A DNA stretch of 64,000 bases. It comes from Glebionis coronaria. Its lineage: Eukaryota > Streptophyta > Magnoliopsida > Asterales > Asteraceae. Of this stretch, positions 50,314 through 64,000 are shown in pieces (the first letter of the stretch is position 1; every line of letters begins with the position of its first letter). Position numbers and translations under genes: made by a program. Location of the stretch: positions 24,267,224 to 24,331,223 of the forward strand of contig CM046876.1 in the NCBI GenBank assembly GCA_025667525.1. Reading direction: 5' to 3'. The notes beneath the pieces were generated by a model that did no database searches, was not told the origin of the DNA, and worked only from the letters and a program-made list of their open reading frames with translations.

Positions 50314-50716
50314 TGGAATAACCGCGATAATATTCCACCAACTAGGTAAAGAGTGTGATAAACTCAACACTATAATCTTACCCCCAAACTAGCTTTTTGA
50401 AAATAACACAATGTCAGAAAACCAAGTATGAAAGACCAAACTTTGTATATTTCTTAAACTCTTAAACTAAACATACTACAACAAGTACTACAAAGAGAAG
50501 AAGAGTGAACACTATAAGAAATGCTTGTGTGTGTTTTCGTGTGTTAAACTAGTAGGAAAACCATTCTATTTATAGGCTCCAAAGTTACTCTCAAGTTGCT
50601 TGAAAGATGCTTCCAACTTTCTTATTACTACTTGCTTATCAAGTTGAATACAATACCACTTAGTTGTATTCATTGAACCTTAGCAATTTCCACATATGAG
50701 CCATATTATTCTCACA
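50314..50716 (-). repeat. 5' LTR of Copia element D
   Basis: About 403 bp. On the plus strand it runs from about TGGAATAACC to TTCTCACA. Minus-strand TATAAATA lies at 50567-50574. It pairs with the truncated LTR at 26488-26787. The five bases after it, AAATT, are the only visible half of the target duplication. Confidence 0.85.
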
Positions 50717-50898
50717 AAATTTGGAATAGAAAAGTTTTTTTATCTTCCGACGCAGTGATGGATCTGGAAATTTAGAGTAGGGTATGCACACTTATTAGTA
50801 AACAAATAGAAATTTTTTTAGGCTTTGTTTACTCAGGTCTGATTTTTCCTGGTTCGATTGGTTCAAGTCGAGGTTTTACAGATTTATGCTCGTAACAA
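50717..50898. other. Flank of element D, nothing recognised
   Basis: AT-rich flank. I see no motif beyond the possible target duplication half at its start. Confidence 0.4.
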
Positions 50899-51286
50899 AT
50901 GTCAAAATTTACCTTACTGCCTATGATATTTGAAAGTAGATTAATTAACATGTTAACTAATCACAAGTATGACATATGGGATATCACCAACAAGTGTTCT
51001 TCCGTCACTCAACAAAGGCAAAAACGTTTAAATGAGATCGATCATCTTCACCCCTTCAACACCATGATCAATATGCACCTTCATGAGACGGAACGCCTCG
51101 GCACCTTTACAAATCCTCCCTCACAGACCACTCACCATGACGTCTCAAACACTAACTCACCGGATGTATGCGATCATGGTCGCTATACATAAACCCTTGC
51201 CACAGACTTCCGTGATGAAATGAGGTTCATTCTGAACAATATTCTTCAAGGGGTTAATGCTCTTCTACACCTTCCCGCTCAGTAAC
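50899..51286 (+). CDS. Unidentified ORF with one in-frame stop
   Basis: From ATG 50899 the plus strand stays open for 97 codons. It has a TAA at 51190-51192 and continues in the same frame for about 34 codons (TLATDFRDEMRFILNNILQG and on) to the next TAA. The region is less AT-rich than its flanks. The product is rich in His, Thr and Asn with a possible amphipathic C-terminal helix. I recognise no family. It may be a worn gag-like fragment or chance. Confidence 0.25.
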
Positions 51287-52761
<1,475 letters not shown>

Positions 52762-54099
52762 TTTGCGTTCATGTAAGTACCAAGCTTAAAATAAAAATAA
52801 TAAGAACCAATCATATTGTGCCATGTGTACTTTTCATTTAAAAGAAAATTAAAACAGCTTTTTTGTCTTTAAGGGTATTATAGTAATTTTCATTTTTCCA
52901 TATTTATAAGAAAAGGGATCTAAAGGAAATTCTGGCAAATTGGTTATCGGGGTTCTTGTATGAACTAGTAGGGGTGCCGCACTTTGTCGTCGTTGTTTTG
53001 GTTTCTTGTTTTCTTACATAGTATGGAACGATTAACAAACATGCATTGCATAGTTGCTAGCAGGTTATTTTGAAGTTAAGTACATTGGCAGCGACAACAC
53101 TTACATTTTCATTTAATAAATGTATCATCGATTACAATATTTCAAAGTCGAATAAGGTAGCTGCAAAGAGTACTAGAAAAAATTGTAATAATTACACATC
53201 AAGTTTCAACCTAATTAGACCCCAATTTGGATACCCAGATTTTAAAGAAACAAGTAACCATAAGTTTATTCCAGTTGCGGATCCCCTCATGTTTTTTAAT
53301 CATCTGATTTTTAGACTGAAACGCTCTGTATTTCTTTCTTGTGAAGTGCAAGCGTTGTGGCATCAGAACCTGCGTAATCTTCAGTTGCACCCTTACATTT
53401 TGATTCCATTAAGTGTTAATCCATCACTACCTACTATAAAAGGATCAAACTTTCAAAGTCAAGTTGTTACTGTGTAAGAAAAATAACAAATAAATTATTC
53501 TTTAACAGGTACGTATGCTCTAGCTTTTAACATCAATAACATTAAAAAAAAGTATATACCTAGTTTTTGGACTTTTCACTCATACTTAACGGGTGACACA
53601 ATCTTGAAATGTTGTATATTGTCGTATCATACGGAATTTTGATCTTGTACCTTATGTCTACCCTGTTTTTGAAACCTAAGGTGGTCTATAATTATTTCTT
53701 ACCTCTTAATATTGGCCTTGGAGGGACATTGTGTGCATTCTACTGCTTTAATTTGAACAATCCAGTGAGCTACCAATCCTTAATGCCCTCGCAATTGAAA
53801 CCTTCGACTATTTTGGTGATGCTCAACTTGTTTATCGATACTTTTGTCTTAGTCGGTCTGATTCTGCAGCTCCTCTTGTGAAGTTAACAGCCTGTACAGA
53901 CATAGAATTAGGTGCTTTCATTAAACCCATATCAAGTATCACTATTTAGCATATACCGAAAATCAGCAGCGAAATGCTCCGATTTGACAAAAAATCCGGC
54001 TTTTAAAAACCTGTTTTTAACTTAAACAGCAAAGCAAACATATCAATTCCAAGTTTTAACATCCTAAAACGAAGTCGTAATATAATATCACACATGACA

Positions 54100-54240
54100 C
54101 ACTTAAATGATCCGACACACACTAACAGTATATCAGACACTACCATTTATCACACACACTAACTATATGACAACTACTGTCTATGTGACACACACTATTT
54201 ATACATGGCACACACTCTATATGGCACATTCTGTCAAAAG
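54100..54240. repeat. Minisatellite of ACACACT..TATGGCACAC units (first block)
   Basis: Degenerate repeats of CACACACTAnnTATATGGCACA. The same phrase forms the larger block at 57264-57545 in segment H. Confidence 0.65.
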
Positions 54241-55099
54241 GACATTAGATTGTTGAAACTAATAACATTCACACATTTACTATACCATATGCCCTTTGGT
54301 TTGATGAGATTTGTCTAATCACATTAATGCACTTTATCTTTATAGAATATATAAAAAAAATACAAGAATCACATCAATCCATTCACATAATATCCAAATG
54401 AAGCTTTTCAAATCACATGGAATCTGTATAACAGAACATTCAAATCCTACCTTATTGATACACATTGATACGTGTGAAAACACCCATCATTTATAACCTA
54501 AAAACCACTTAAAACACGGCCAAAAATATCAATTTATACTTTAAAATATCAGAAGTACACGTGTATTCTTGTGTTTGTGTATTTTCAGGCAAAATAGATA
54601 CATTCAGAACAAATATGCGTTTTCAAGGGTTTTATTCGAAGAAAAAACGAAGAGAAAGACATAACAAGCAATGAAGGACCATAGTTGCCAACTTCGCAAA
54701 AATGGAGAATCAAATGTGTTAGGTGTTGAAGATTAAAGGATTAAACTTGCAAGTGCTAAAAGTGGAACTTGAGGGACTCAAAATAGAAGATGAAGTTTTC
54801 TTTTATAAACAACTATCCCTGTATTATCTTATCATCACCAGAAAGATAGAACAAAGAAAAGGAAGAAGCGATGGGTTCTATGTCTTCATTTTCCAGCCGG
54901 ATTCACAAAGACTCAAGAGAAGATCAAAATAGAAAAAAATTTCATCATTCTATTTCTTACAAGATCAGGCTAAGGAATTATATTAACATCAACTCAAGAG
55001 TAAATCCTCGATTTTCATTATCAAGTGAAGAACTCTAAAGCACACGTGGAAGGACGTGATTAGTTCATCCACGTCACTAGACTTCCTCAACAACTCACC

Positions 55100-55300
55100 C
55101 TTGTCTATAAATACTGCTATTTTTCTCATTTGTAAAGGGGAGTTTTGTAATTAGACTAGGAGTAGTTGTAGGAGTAGTTAGTTGAATTTACACACAGTAG
55201 CTTCTCAAGTTAGCTGTTAGTTAATTCAGTTAAGAATTCCGTTTCCAGTTGTAATAAACATTATTCTTCACCATTAATAAAATCAAGCTTTCATTTTATC
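55100..55300 (+). promoter_or_regulatory. TATA box and polyadenylation-like signals, probable LTR fragment
   Basis: TATAAATA at 55105-55112 is followed by a stretch with no ATG-rich frame, then AATAAAATC at 55276-55284. TATA to polyA signal within 200 bases is the layout of an LTR R region. I could not find a second copy or clear ends, so this may be an LTR scrap inside segment H. Confidence 0.35.
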
Positions 55301-57263
55301 ACGTTACTTTTTCATCTGTCCTTACTTTGCTTATATTCTATTATAAGCTTCTCAAAGCTTATGAATTGTTGCAGAGATAAGTAAAGTAGTAAGATCTCAC
55401 ACAGTTAGGAAAGTTAGTTAGTAAAATCAGTTTGATTTTTAGTTAAGTTTGTTATTTCTGTTGGAATCATTCAGCCATTAATGGAATTTCGATTTTCAGT
55501 TTTGTTCTTCTCGTGTATCTCATTTTCAAATGTTATTCACTGTTTACAGTTTGATAGGTCTCCTTGTTCAAAATTTGAGTGAGTACTGTGATTCGAAGTA
55601 TTGAATGTGATTTCAACATTTTCAAACCTTTTTGTTTTCATTAGATTTTAATCAGCTTTTGCATCATACGTCCATAAGCTCATAGGTGCTTATGGTAATT
55701 TCATGATTAGTCAAGTAGAGTAATGTAGGTATAGTATAGATATCAGGTTAATTCGATTCAATTAGATTAGTAGTGTAGTGATAGTGTTAATTCAGCAAGT
55801 TTCCAATAGAGATCAAAGTTTGCAATAATTCATTTCAGAAAAGAGAAGTTCGTGTTTCTTTTCATGAATATATGCAGGTTTAATATTGATCGTAATTCAG
55901 CAAGTAGTATACAGTTCAGAGATCGAGTTTTAAAGAGTCGTAGCTCAGAAGGTGATGTTTGGTTTTGCTGATAAGAGGAAGCAGTCAATAGATTTACTTG
56001 CACAAGCTTATTATGATTTGGTCCGTAGCCTGGTGGATTTCGATTAGTTGCTAGTTCATATCCGCAGTCAGAGTATAGCTTCGCTTCGTCGACATCAAAG
56101 GACTGGCTTCGGATGCAGGTATACATTCTTTTAGTTTTCTGTAATTGTGTAGTATGAACTACTAGTTGTATTTTGTAGTGTAATTGTAGTTTAATCTTAC
56201 TTAAATTAGTTCTCAGAATTACTTGTGCTTTATCTGTTTCGATATTGTGTTTCTTTTATTTCATATTATAGCTTATGAATTTTTGTTCATCTTCTATTAA
56301 GCTGTGTTTGGATTTACTGAATTCTTGCAGCCTAGGTATGATTAGGTGTAGAACACAGAACAGTAGTGATAGAGTAGCATAAATCTGTTTTATCTGCTTA
56401 TATTCATACTTACTTAGCTGTTTTCATTGTATGATCTTAAGTCGCATTTGAAGCTTTTCAATTGCTATTCAACTTTGTTAACTAGTGTTTCGAATAGTAT
56501 CTTTTAGGAAGATTTTGAACCAAATTAGTGTAATATCGATTTGATCTAGTTGTAGTTGCAGCCTGCAAGTATGGGCTGTTTATAGTTGATTTTATTCTTT
56601 TCAAGGAGAACAATTTAGGAGCGTGGTCTTCATTAAAGTTAGATTAGATTTAGGCTAATTTCTCATGATCTAACTGGACAGATTTTAATACAAGCAAGTA
56701 GGTGCAGTTCTTGTTTGGACTTTTAATAAATCAGTTGGAATAATAAAGTAGAGCATACATCTGTTAACTATAGTAGGATTGGTGTATTTTACATTAGGAA
56801 ATCAAAATAAGTAAAAAGATTGTTAACGTGAAGTGAATCTAGGTTCGAATTTGTAGCTGTGATTCGATAATAATTGTAGAATATTATATTACTTTAAATT
56901 TTCGTTTTACATGCCAAGTAGTATTAATTCCAAAATTTCATTGCGTGAACCAAAAATGATAAAGTCGAAGCGCTAAAACCTGATTTCAATTCGAATCGAT
57001 ACCGAGAGAAACGAATCGATACTCGAAACCCATAATATATTAAGAAAGAAATTCATGGGCTCAAAACAATACATACATACTACTTTGAGTTTGTTGTATT
57101 TTCGTGCCTTTTGAATATTTGTTCAGCATTTTTGTATGAATTATTTGTTAATTTCACCACCATTTTGAAGATTATTTTGTTATACTTATTTGATTATCCA
57201 TTGCTATTATTTTCGTTGTTTTTTTAATATCCTCAATTTACTACCAACATTTTCTGAATGAAA
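55301..57263. other. Interior of segment H, no gene recognised
   Basis: AT-rich with several TTGCAG and GTAAGT-like motifs, but no open frame between them that I can support. Nothing else is seen. Confidence 0.35.
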
Positions 57264-57545
57264 TCCATGACACACACTCTCTATATGGCACACCCTGACA
57301 AAAGATGGTGTTTGGCACACCCTTTATTTATGGCACACTCTATCTATATGACACACTAACTATATGGTACACTAACTCTATATGGCACACCCTGTCCTTA
57401 TGGCACACTAACACTATATTTCATGCCAGCCACTGTTTATGTGACACACCCTACTTATAATATGGCACACAATGTATGTGTCACACACATTGTCTAGCTG
57501 TTCTGTTTGGCACACACTCTCTTTATGGCACACGCTGTCTAAAAA
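57264..57545. repeat. Minisatellite of TATGGCACACCCTGTC units
   Basis: About fourteen degenerate units alternate GGCACAC, CTATATG and CCTGTC words over 280 bases. There is no periodicity of three and no coding frame. Confidence 0.8.
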
Positions 57546-57799
57546 AACGTCTATGTTTGGATAGGCTTTTACAAATATAATGTTATACAGTTAGTCATCT
57601 AAATTTATGTTTACCACAAAGTAACTATATACGTGACTCACTAACTATATACCAATACTGTTATATTCGACATGCCAATATTAATACGACACACCAATTT
57701 TAATTCGGCATATAACTTACTTTAACATATCCCTTTATAGCATCGTCCATTTTTCCCTCCCATTTCCCTTTTTCGCATCAAATCTCAATCCATGTTTCT

Positions 57800-58874
57800 T
57801 ACTTGTTTTCTCAAAGGTAAATAATCATAACAATTAATCACTAAACATTACGTGACACGCCCTACAATATATGCCACATACGATCTATCTAACACACACA
57901 AACTTGACATACCTTTTTGTCATTTGCAGTATCCTGCTTTTCTCGTTTCTTATTCACTTTATTCATCTTTGTAGGTTTGTTAGAAACAAAGTCATCATCG
58001 GAGTCCTCTCCAGCATCATACGCTCCATTTTTTTATTACTGACAAACATACAAAACACATGAGTATCATTTAAACCTAAATTGTATTTGTAAAACCAAAC
58101 GTACTCAAATATGGAAAATTTTGTGCATTACCCTTTGTTGATGCATCTTCAACATCAGCGAGCTTCCTTTTCCCTTTCTCATCTCCCAATGACTTCGCAC
58201 TCTTACCCACTACACGTTTGTCAGGAGCTGAAACGAAAAGTACTCGGATATTAGAACTTTACATAAACGTAGAAAAATATATATTGCACCTTCAGTAAAA
58301 TGATTAATAACATTTTACAGCTCGTTTCTTCTTCAACTTTTCATATAGCGTACTCAGTATTTTCTTTAACTTTTCTCCAGCTGACACATAAATAAATCAA
58401 ACACCTTTGATTCCATTAAAAGCTATCAATAACCGAGAATAATAGAAGACATAAAATTATTTAGCTTTATTATATGTTAAGTTACCAGATTTTAGTTAAT
58501 CACTGGATCCTGATTGTTTTTTAGCATCTTTATTTGAAGCAGCATCAACATCCATTTTTCCACCAGTGTGTCATCCTCACCATCAAAAACTGTACAATAC
58601 AATACACAATAATTACTAATGCAACAATAAAAATGTATTATTAATTCACTTAACAGCTGATTTTTTGATGATACATACCAACTCCTTCGTCATCCTGTTC
58701 TGTCGATAATAAATCTATAAAATCAATCCCATCATTCCACTTCTTCTAACTAAATAAGCATTCAATCAAACAAAAAAAATCAAAAAAATATCTTTACAAA
58801 CTAAGAAACTATATGCATCATATGATTAAATTAAAATACACAAAAAATGTATCACTTACCATTCAGAATATCCA
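57800..58874 (-). pseudogene. Six-exon gene remnant for a small charged protein, inside segment H
   Basis: On the minus strand, short GT-AG bounded segments follow each other: 58874-58860 (ATG GAT ATT...), 58745-58679, 58589-58486, 58380-58321, 58227-58132 and 58022-57913. The donors GTAAGTG, GTATGT, GTAACT, GTAATG and GTATGTC are good. The boundaries are mostly phase 1. Translated pieces are strongly charged: FDGEDDTLVEK, GEKLKKILSTLYEKLKKKR, GKRKLADVEDASTK, YDAGEDSDDDFV and KMNKVNKKREKQ. The total would be about 150 residues. Lesions: one extra base in the second exon, a one-base loss and a TAA in the third, and a CT in place of GT at the fourth donor. I do not recognise the family. It could be the tail of a transposon-borne replication-protein-like gene or a captured host gene. 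Confidence 0.5.
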
Positions 58875-59232
58875 TATATTCTTTGGTTTTCAATTGATTT
58901 GCCACAAAAAAAATTGACCTTAGAATAGACCGATTAGAACCCTACATTTATTTACAATTGTGGATGGGATAGTGATATAAAGCGATTATTGGGGGCTAGT
59001 GATTTCACTTTTAATTGAAAAGCATGAAATCTGGTGGTTTGATTTTGATATGAACGATGGAGAAACAAGATTGGGGGTACGCAAGTTTATTATTAATAAG
59101 AACGATTTGTTTTTGTTTTTTGTTTTAAATATATTATGTTTAAAACTTACACATGAATACCCTTTATGTTGTATAAAATTTACAAATTTGCCATTTACTT
59201 TTTAATTTTAATCATCATCTATAAACTTTGAT
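58875..59232. other. Right part of segment H, no gene recognised
   Basis: This would be the leader and promoter of the minus-strand remnant at 57800-58874. No TATA box is convincing. An AAAGGGTATTCATGTG-like motif appears on the minus strand, mirroring the left end of H. Confidence 0.4.
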
Positions 59233-59293
59233 CTTACGGCTTGAAATGGTTCCTATTGTTTTTATCTTAAGGGTGGTACTCATAATAACGGCC

Positions 59294-59535
<242 letters not shown>

Positions 59536-59739
59536 GAGCTTTATTTACAGAACACATTTAAGTGACAGAACTTGCAGAACTCCTTTCAACCAATCATAAT
59601 TTAGTATTATTAATAAATTTACTTTAAATTAAAAGGGTATAATAGTAAAACATACATTTTACTTGTTTTTTGTTTTTCTCAAAAAAAAAATTTCTTTCTT
59701 TTTTCTGTATTTCTCCTTTTTAATATACGTATTTTTGAA

Positions 59740-60620
59740 AAACGTAAAAAACATGTATGTTTTTTATATTACTCCTTTTTAATATACATATTTTTGAAAA
59801 AATTAAAAACATATATGTTTTTTCTATATGAATGTAAATTTACATCTTTTTATCAAGCACATTATTTTATTTTTTTGGAATTTATAACAAATATTAAATA
59901 ACATAGGCCTTTATAAAAACTAAAAAAATATTCATTTACATACACGTTACATTTTTTTTTAATAACAAATACAAAAATCACATATACAACAATTATATCT
60001 TTTTAGAATAGCAAATTATCTTCAAGTGTACGTCTTCATCAAGTTTTATGTCTTCAAACGGTATCATCATCTTTCATCATCTTCATGTACCTGAAACAAG
60101 CATACACAAAAAAAATCAAACCACAAACACGTATATACATTTTTTTCACTAACTTTATACCACCAATAAAAACACATATATTTCTTATAACATAAATGTT
60201 TTTAAAAACAATAAAACATATATGTTTTCTTAATAACAACGATAAAGAAAACATAGTTAAAACATACATGTTTCTTATAACGTAAAATAAACATGTTTCC
60301 CACTTTCTAAAACATATATGTTCCAGATGCATACCCGTCTTTTACAAATCTCATACACGTAAAAAACCATATATGTTTCTTATAATGTAATATATTCATG
60401 TTTCACACTTTCTAAACATATATGTTTCAAATGCATACCCTTCTATTACAAAATCTCACATACGGAAAAAAAACATACATGTTTAACACTTTATAAACAT
60501 GTATGTTTGAAAATAGATACTTTTTATAAACATGTATGTTTGAATAGTTAAAAAAATATCTATTACAGTATGTTTGAAAACATACATGTTTCTTGTTTTC
60601 TTATTAGCCAAAACACTAAT
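59740..60620. repeat. Dispersed ACATATATGT/ACATGTATGT palindromes in segment I
   Basis: The self-complementary words AACATATATGTT and AACATGTATGTT recur a dozen or more times between 59740 and 60620, often bounded by A or T runs. They share their core with the 19-bp repeat that follows. Confidence 0.75.
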
Positions 60621-60641
60621 GTATTGAACTCTTATCATGAC

Positions 60642-60832
60642 AGAAGAGTATATGTCTGTGAAAAACATGTATGTCTGCGAAAAACATATATGTCTACGAA
60701 AAACATGTATGTCTGCGAAAAACATATATGTCTGCGAAAAACATATATGTCTGCGAAAAACATGTATGTCTGCGAAAAACATGTATGTTTGCGAAAAACA
60801 TATATGTCTGCGAAAAACATGTATGTTTAGCT
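60642..60832. repeat. 19-bp tandem repeat, about ten copies
   Basis: Unit AAAAACATGTATGTCTGCG, period 19, alternating with AAAAACATATATGTCTGCG (a G/A change in the palindromic core). Because 19 is not a multiple of three and no frame has stops, spurious proteins appear on both strands; none is real. Confidence 0.93.
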
Positions 60833-60862
60833 CGATAAATTACGATAAATTTAACTTCTCAC

Positions 60863-60991
60863 CTTGTTGCGCTCGATGCCGCCGCCTCAACATCGTCCGT
60901 AAAAAACCATGCCGCCCGTCAAGACAGTACACCGTTCATCGAATCACCACTCGCCTCCGTCAACCCAACCCTCAGAATCACTCTTCCAGAT
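60863..60991 (-). pseudogene. GC-rich exon-like segment in segment I
   Basis: On the minus strand the acceptor TTTAATTTACAG is followed by 129 bases (43 codons) and the donor GTGAGAAG. The frame that continues from ATGAG at the end of the upstream exon reads SGRVILRVGLTEASGDSMNG and has a single TGA about 23 codons in, then open codons to the donor. Its base composition is far more G+C rich than segment I as a whole, suggesting a captured gene piece. I do not recognise the product. Confidence 0.35.
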
Positions 60992-61218
60992 CTGTAAATT
61001 AAAAAGAACAAACAAAAAAAAAACAAATCAAAACGAACAAATCAAAGCAGTGAAGATGTTCAAGATAATAAAGTAACTAATTAAATTCATGATGCCAAAC
61101 CCATAACCTGTAACTAAACGCCACAAAATGATTTAGAGGAATAATAGATATTTTTATTTCTTTTTTTACACATCGAATAACCAAGAAAAAAACGATACAT
61201 AAGCGAATTGATCATTAC

Positions 61219-61440
61219 CTCATGTTGTTTAATCTCGGTTACATCGATCGGAGTTCAAGTGTATCATCGGATCATGTTATTTTCGTTAGTGAAGAGTCGA
61301 GAAAAAGAGGATGGTGGGTCGTTCATACATGAGGATGCGGTAGATTTATGGCTGTGATATGTGTTGGTATGATTGAGAGATGAGTCGACGGTATTTGTTG
61401 AAGAGATAAGAACCACATCTCAAATCTATGAAAAAAATGG
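61219..61440 (-). other. Possible leader exon in segment I
   Basis: On the minus strand a stretch rich in C and T with CTCTTCAAC and CACCATCCTC ends at AACATGAG before donor GTAATGATC. The ATG at 61223-61221 would start the frame continued at 60991. Support is from splice motifs and frame agreement only. Confidence 0.3.
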
Positions 61441-61643
61441 GTTAATTTAAGGGTATAATCCTATAATTATGGAATAATAAAATTCCAATGTTACCCTTGA
61501 TTTAATTTCTGTATTCAAAGTAAATAATTTTTATTTACAAAAATACCATTTTGCATTGATATGTTATACATTATGCATTAATAGTAGTAAAAAAGGTGGT
61601 TCTGTAAGTTCTGTCACTAAGATGGGTTCTGTAAATAAAGTTA

Positions 61644-62559
<916 letters not shown>

Positions 62560-62572
62560 CTCTGAGAAAATC

Positions 62573-62692
62573 ATATATGATTCGTATTACGAATCATATA
62601 TGATTCTGGAAAATCATGCATGATTCTGGAAAGTCATATATGATTCTGGAAAGTCATATATGATCCGTGATACAAATCATATATGATTCACA
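62573..62692. repeat. Tandem AATCATATATGATT palindromes
   Basis: Six copies of the self-complementary 14-mer AATCATATATGATT or one-base variants are joined mostly by CTGGAA or CGTATTACG. Each copy can form a hairpin by itself, and neighbouring copies can pair. Confidence 0.85.
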
Positions 62693-62918
62693 TTAATCTC
62701 AACTCATGTAATAATATCGTAGCAACTAAATTATACTACCATGTTTCACGATCTTACCATGAATCCAAAATGATGGACCCAATCTTTTTCACATTTGCGC
62801 AACGAAATGTTTGAGCCCAATTCTTTTCACATTTATGCTACAAAATGAATGAGCCCACTCTTTTTCACATTTTGGGTACGATCGAGAAAAGAGAACGCCA
62901 AGTATGGCGAAATCAAAA

Positions 62919-63109
62919 CCGATTCGGATCGAAAAATTAGACCTAACAATTTTAGTCCGGTTTGGTCTTACAAAAAAACTTGTCGATTATGTCTAATAAG
63001 ACCGGATCGAGGATCGGACCGAACCGGTCCATTTCGATCCGGTCTTGGTCCGATGTTTCGAACCATTTCAGTCCTCGGTCCGATCCGGTCCGGGTCCGAT
63101 GCTCAGCCC
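62919..63109. mobile_element. CCGGTC-rich transposon end, TAGGGCTGAGCAT
   Basis: Repeated CCGGTC, GGTCCGATC and GGATCGGACC words lead into ATGCTCAGCCCTA at 63096-63108. On the minus strand this is TAGGGCTGAGCAT, a terminal motif like those of plant hAT-type non-autonomous elements. It abuts the cox3 copy directly, so it inserted there. The other end was not found. Confidence 0.45.
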
Positions 63110-63485
63110 TACCTAAATTCACATGAAAACCATGAAAGCCGGTTGCTAAGAAAAAGGTAGAACCATAAATAGTATCCGGAATTGTAGAAGGCGCTTGATA
63201 ATATTTCATTCCTTGAAAGGTGGTGAATACTAAAGCCGGTGCTACTATAGCGTAAACTGCTCTTTTTTCTTCCTCGCGAGTATAGCATGATGAGGCAAGT
63301 TACGGCACCACCGGGTGAATGGGGTATAAGAGTATTAAGAAAAGGAATTTCCTGAGGATCTAAAACCGCAATCCCTTTTGGGGCTAAATACCTCCGATAT
63401 CTACCGTAGGTGTCAAAGAAAAATGAAAAGAAGCAAAAAAGAACATAACCTCCGAAACGATATACAGAATAAACGTGAGGACCAT
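63109..63485 (-). pseudogene. cox3: Nuclear copy of mitochondrial cox3 (NUMT fragment)
   Basis: The minus strand reads in order: an EVMFFFA-like DNA segment (about 63445), PKGIAVLDPQEIPFLNTL (about 63380), HSPGGAVT, a region in a shifted frame over GKEKRA-type codons, then [20 protein letters not shown] and TGFHGFHV (63195-63125). This is the middle of cytochrome c oxidase subunit III, a mitochondrial membrane protein. The copy has frameshifts, a small deletion near 63430 and many substitutions. It covers roughly the middle half of the gene and cannot be functional. The left edge is cut by the TAGGGCTGAGCAT element. Confidence 0.9.
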
Positions 63486-63690
63486 GGATCAAGATTTTTG
63501 GTTCCCCTTTTCTTTTCAACTTCGCAGTCTGATACTATTAGAAGGATATGAATTGCTTTCCCCCGCATCTCAATTGATCGGGAGTGCTACTCTTTCCATC
63601 AAAGCAATCAAAGCTTTCATTTACACTCATTTTCCTCCATTCTCACTTGAAAAAAAGCTAGCTCATCTCTCAGACTGAATCCGGCCTTAA
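63486..63690. other. Possible further organelle-derived DNA
   Basis: This stretch is more G+C rich than its right flank and joins the cox3 copy without a visible boundary. I could not assign it to a gene. It may be another piece of mitochondrial DNA from the same transfer event. Confidence 0.3.
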
Positions 63691-64000
63691 AAAGTGATTA
63701 ATCGGTCACCAACTTGGAAGACCAAGAATTGGAACAACGATCTCTCAGTTGTCTAAATAAGGCTGCTAACATCAAGATTTTACTATGAATCCACTTCGAT
63801 TTTACATCGCTTTTAAAAGATTGAAATTTTAAGAACATATCAAAATCGTAAAAGCAGACCGAAATCGTAAGATTCAACTTAATTGTTCATAATCTTACAC
63901 GTATATTTGTATTAAAATGATTTTATATACAATTTGCTAAGAAAAAGTTCCCAAATGAATGATATAAAAATGCAAGGTGTAACGATTTAAAATAATAAAA
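63691..64000. other. AT-rich end of window, nothing recognised
   Basis: No gene, repeat or transposon end is visible. Several short AATCGTAA and AAAATCGTA words recur around 63795-63880. Confidence 0.4.

Noticed and set aside
60642..60832. CRISPR-like array
   Set aside because: Contiguous units without spacers in a plant nuclear sequence; it is a minisatellite.
60483..61002. Several 60-121 codon frames on both strands over the 19-bp array
   Set aside because: The unit length is not a multiple of three and the unit lacks stops, so all frames are open by construction.
63475..63678. 67-codon plus-strand frame as a gene
   Set aside because: It begins in the cox3 copy on the opposite strand and has no recognisable features; more likely organelle-derived non-coding DNA.

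Overview
This looks like nuclear DNA from a flowering plant with a repeat-rich genome. It is AT-rich and has no prokaryotic gene organisation. It holds plant-type Ty3/Gypsy and Ty1/Copia LTR retrotransposons, spliced gene remnants with GT-AG introns, very long (TA)n microsatellites, and a nuclear copy of mitochondrial cox3. The gag tail of the element at 3135-12082 resembles Copia gag proteins I associate with Asteraceae, so a daisy-family species is my best guess (inference, moderate). I see no intact host protein-coding gene.

Region 1 (1-23376) is a four-level nest. The oldest layer is a Tat-type Ty3/Gypsy element on the minus strand (19118-23376). Its gag-pol frame is uninterrupted except for five in-frame stop codons. 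Into its RNase H region went a plus-strand Tekay-like LTR, of which 18766-19117 remains. Into that went a second Tekay-like element on the minus strand (1-18765; its 3' LTR runs off the left edge). Its LTRs are about 99% identical, yet its pol survives only as scraps. Into that went a minus-strand gag-only element (3135-12082, target duplication CAATC). It has no pol and instead carries a tandem array of hairpin-forming units of about 150 bp.

Region 2 (23377-26487) is the flank of the Tat element. It is mostly featureless AT-rich DNA with a few splice-site-bounded segments on the minus strand that may be remains of a host transcription unit.

Region 3 (26488-50716) is a second nest. A minus-strand Tork/TNT1-like Copia element (26488-50716) has its gag split by a plus-strand Tekay-like element (30714-50048, target duplication CATAC). 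That element carries a minus-orientation solo LTR (36363-37563, target duplication ACCAT) in its body. Its right LTR is split by a non-coding Copia-like element (41625-49894, target duplication GGACC with one change).

Region 4 (50717-64000) has no LTR nest. Three (TA)n tracts (52431-52759, 59296-59533, 61647-61803) alternate with two inverted-repeat-bounded segments (52760-59295 and 59534-61646). Both segments hold minisatellites and minus-strand split-exon remnants, and they share subterminal sequence. Together they look like a family of transposons that sit in TA microsatellites. The window ends with palindromic repeats, a CCGGTC-rich transposon end, and the cox3 fragment.

Nothing here works as a pathway. 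The window is an archive of nested insertion and decay, and target duplications and LTR divergence let the order of events be read directly.
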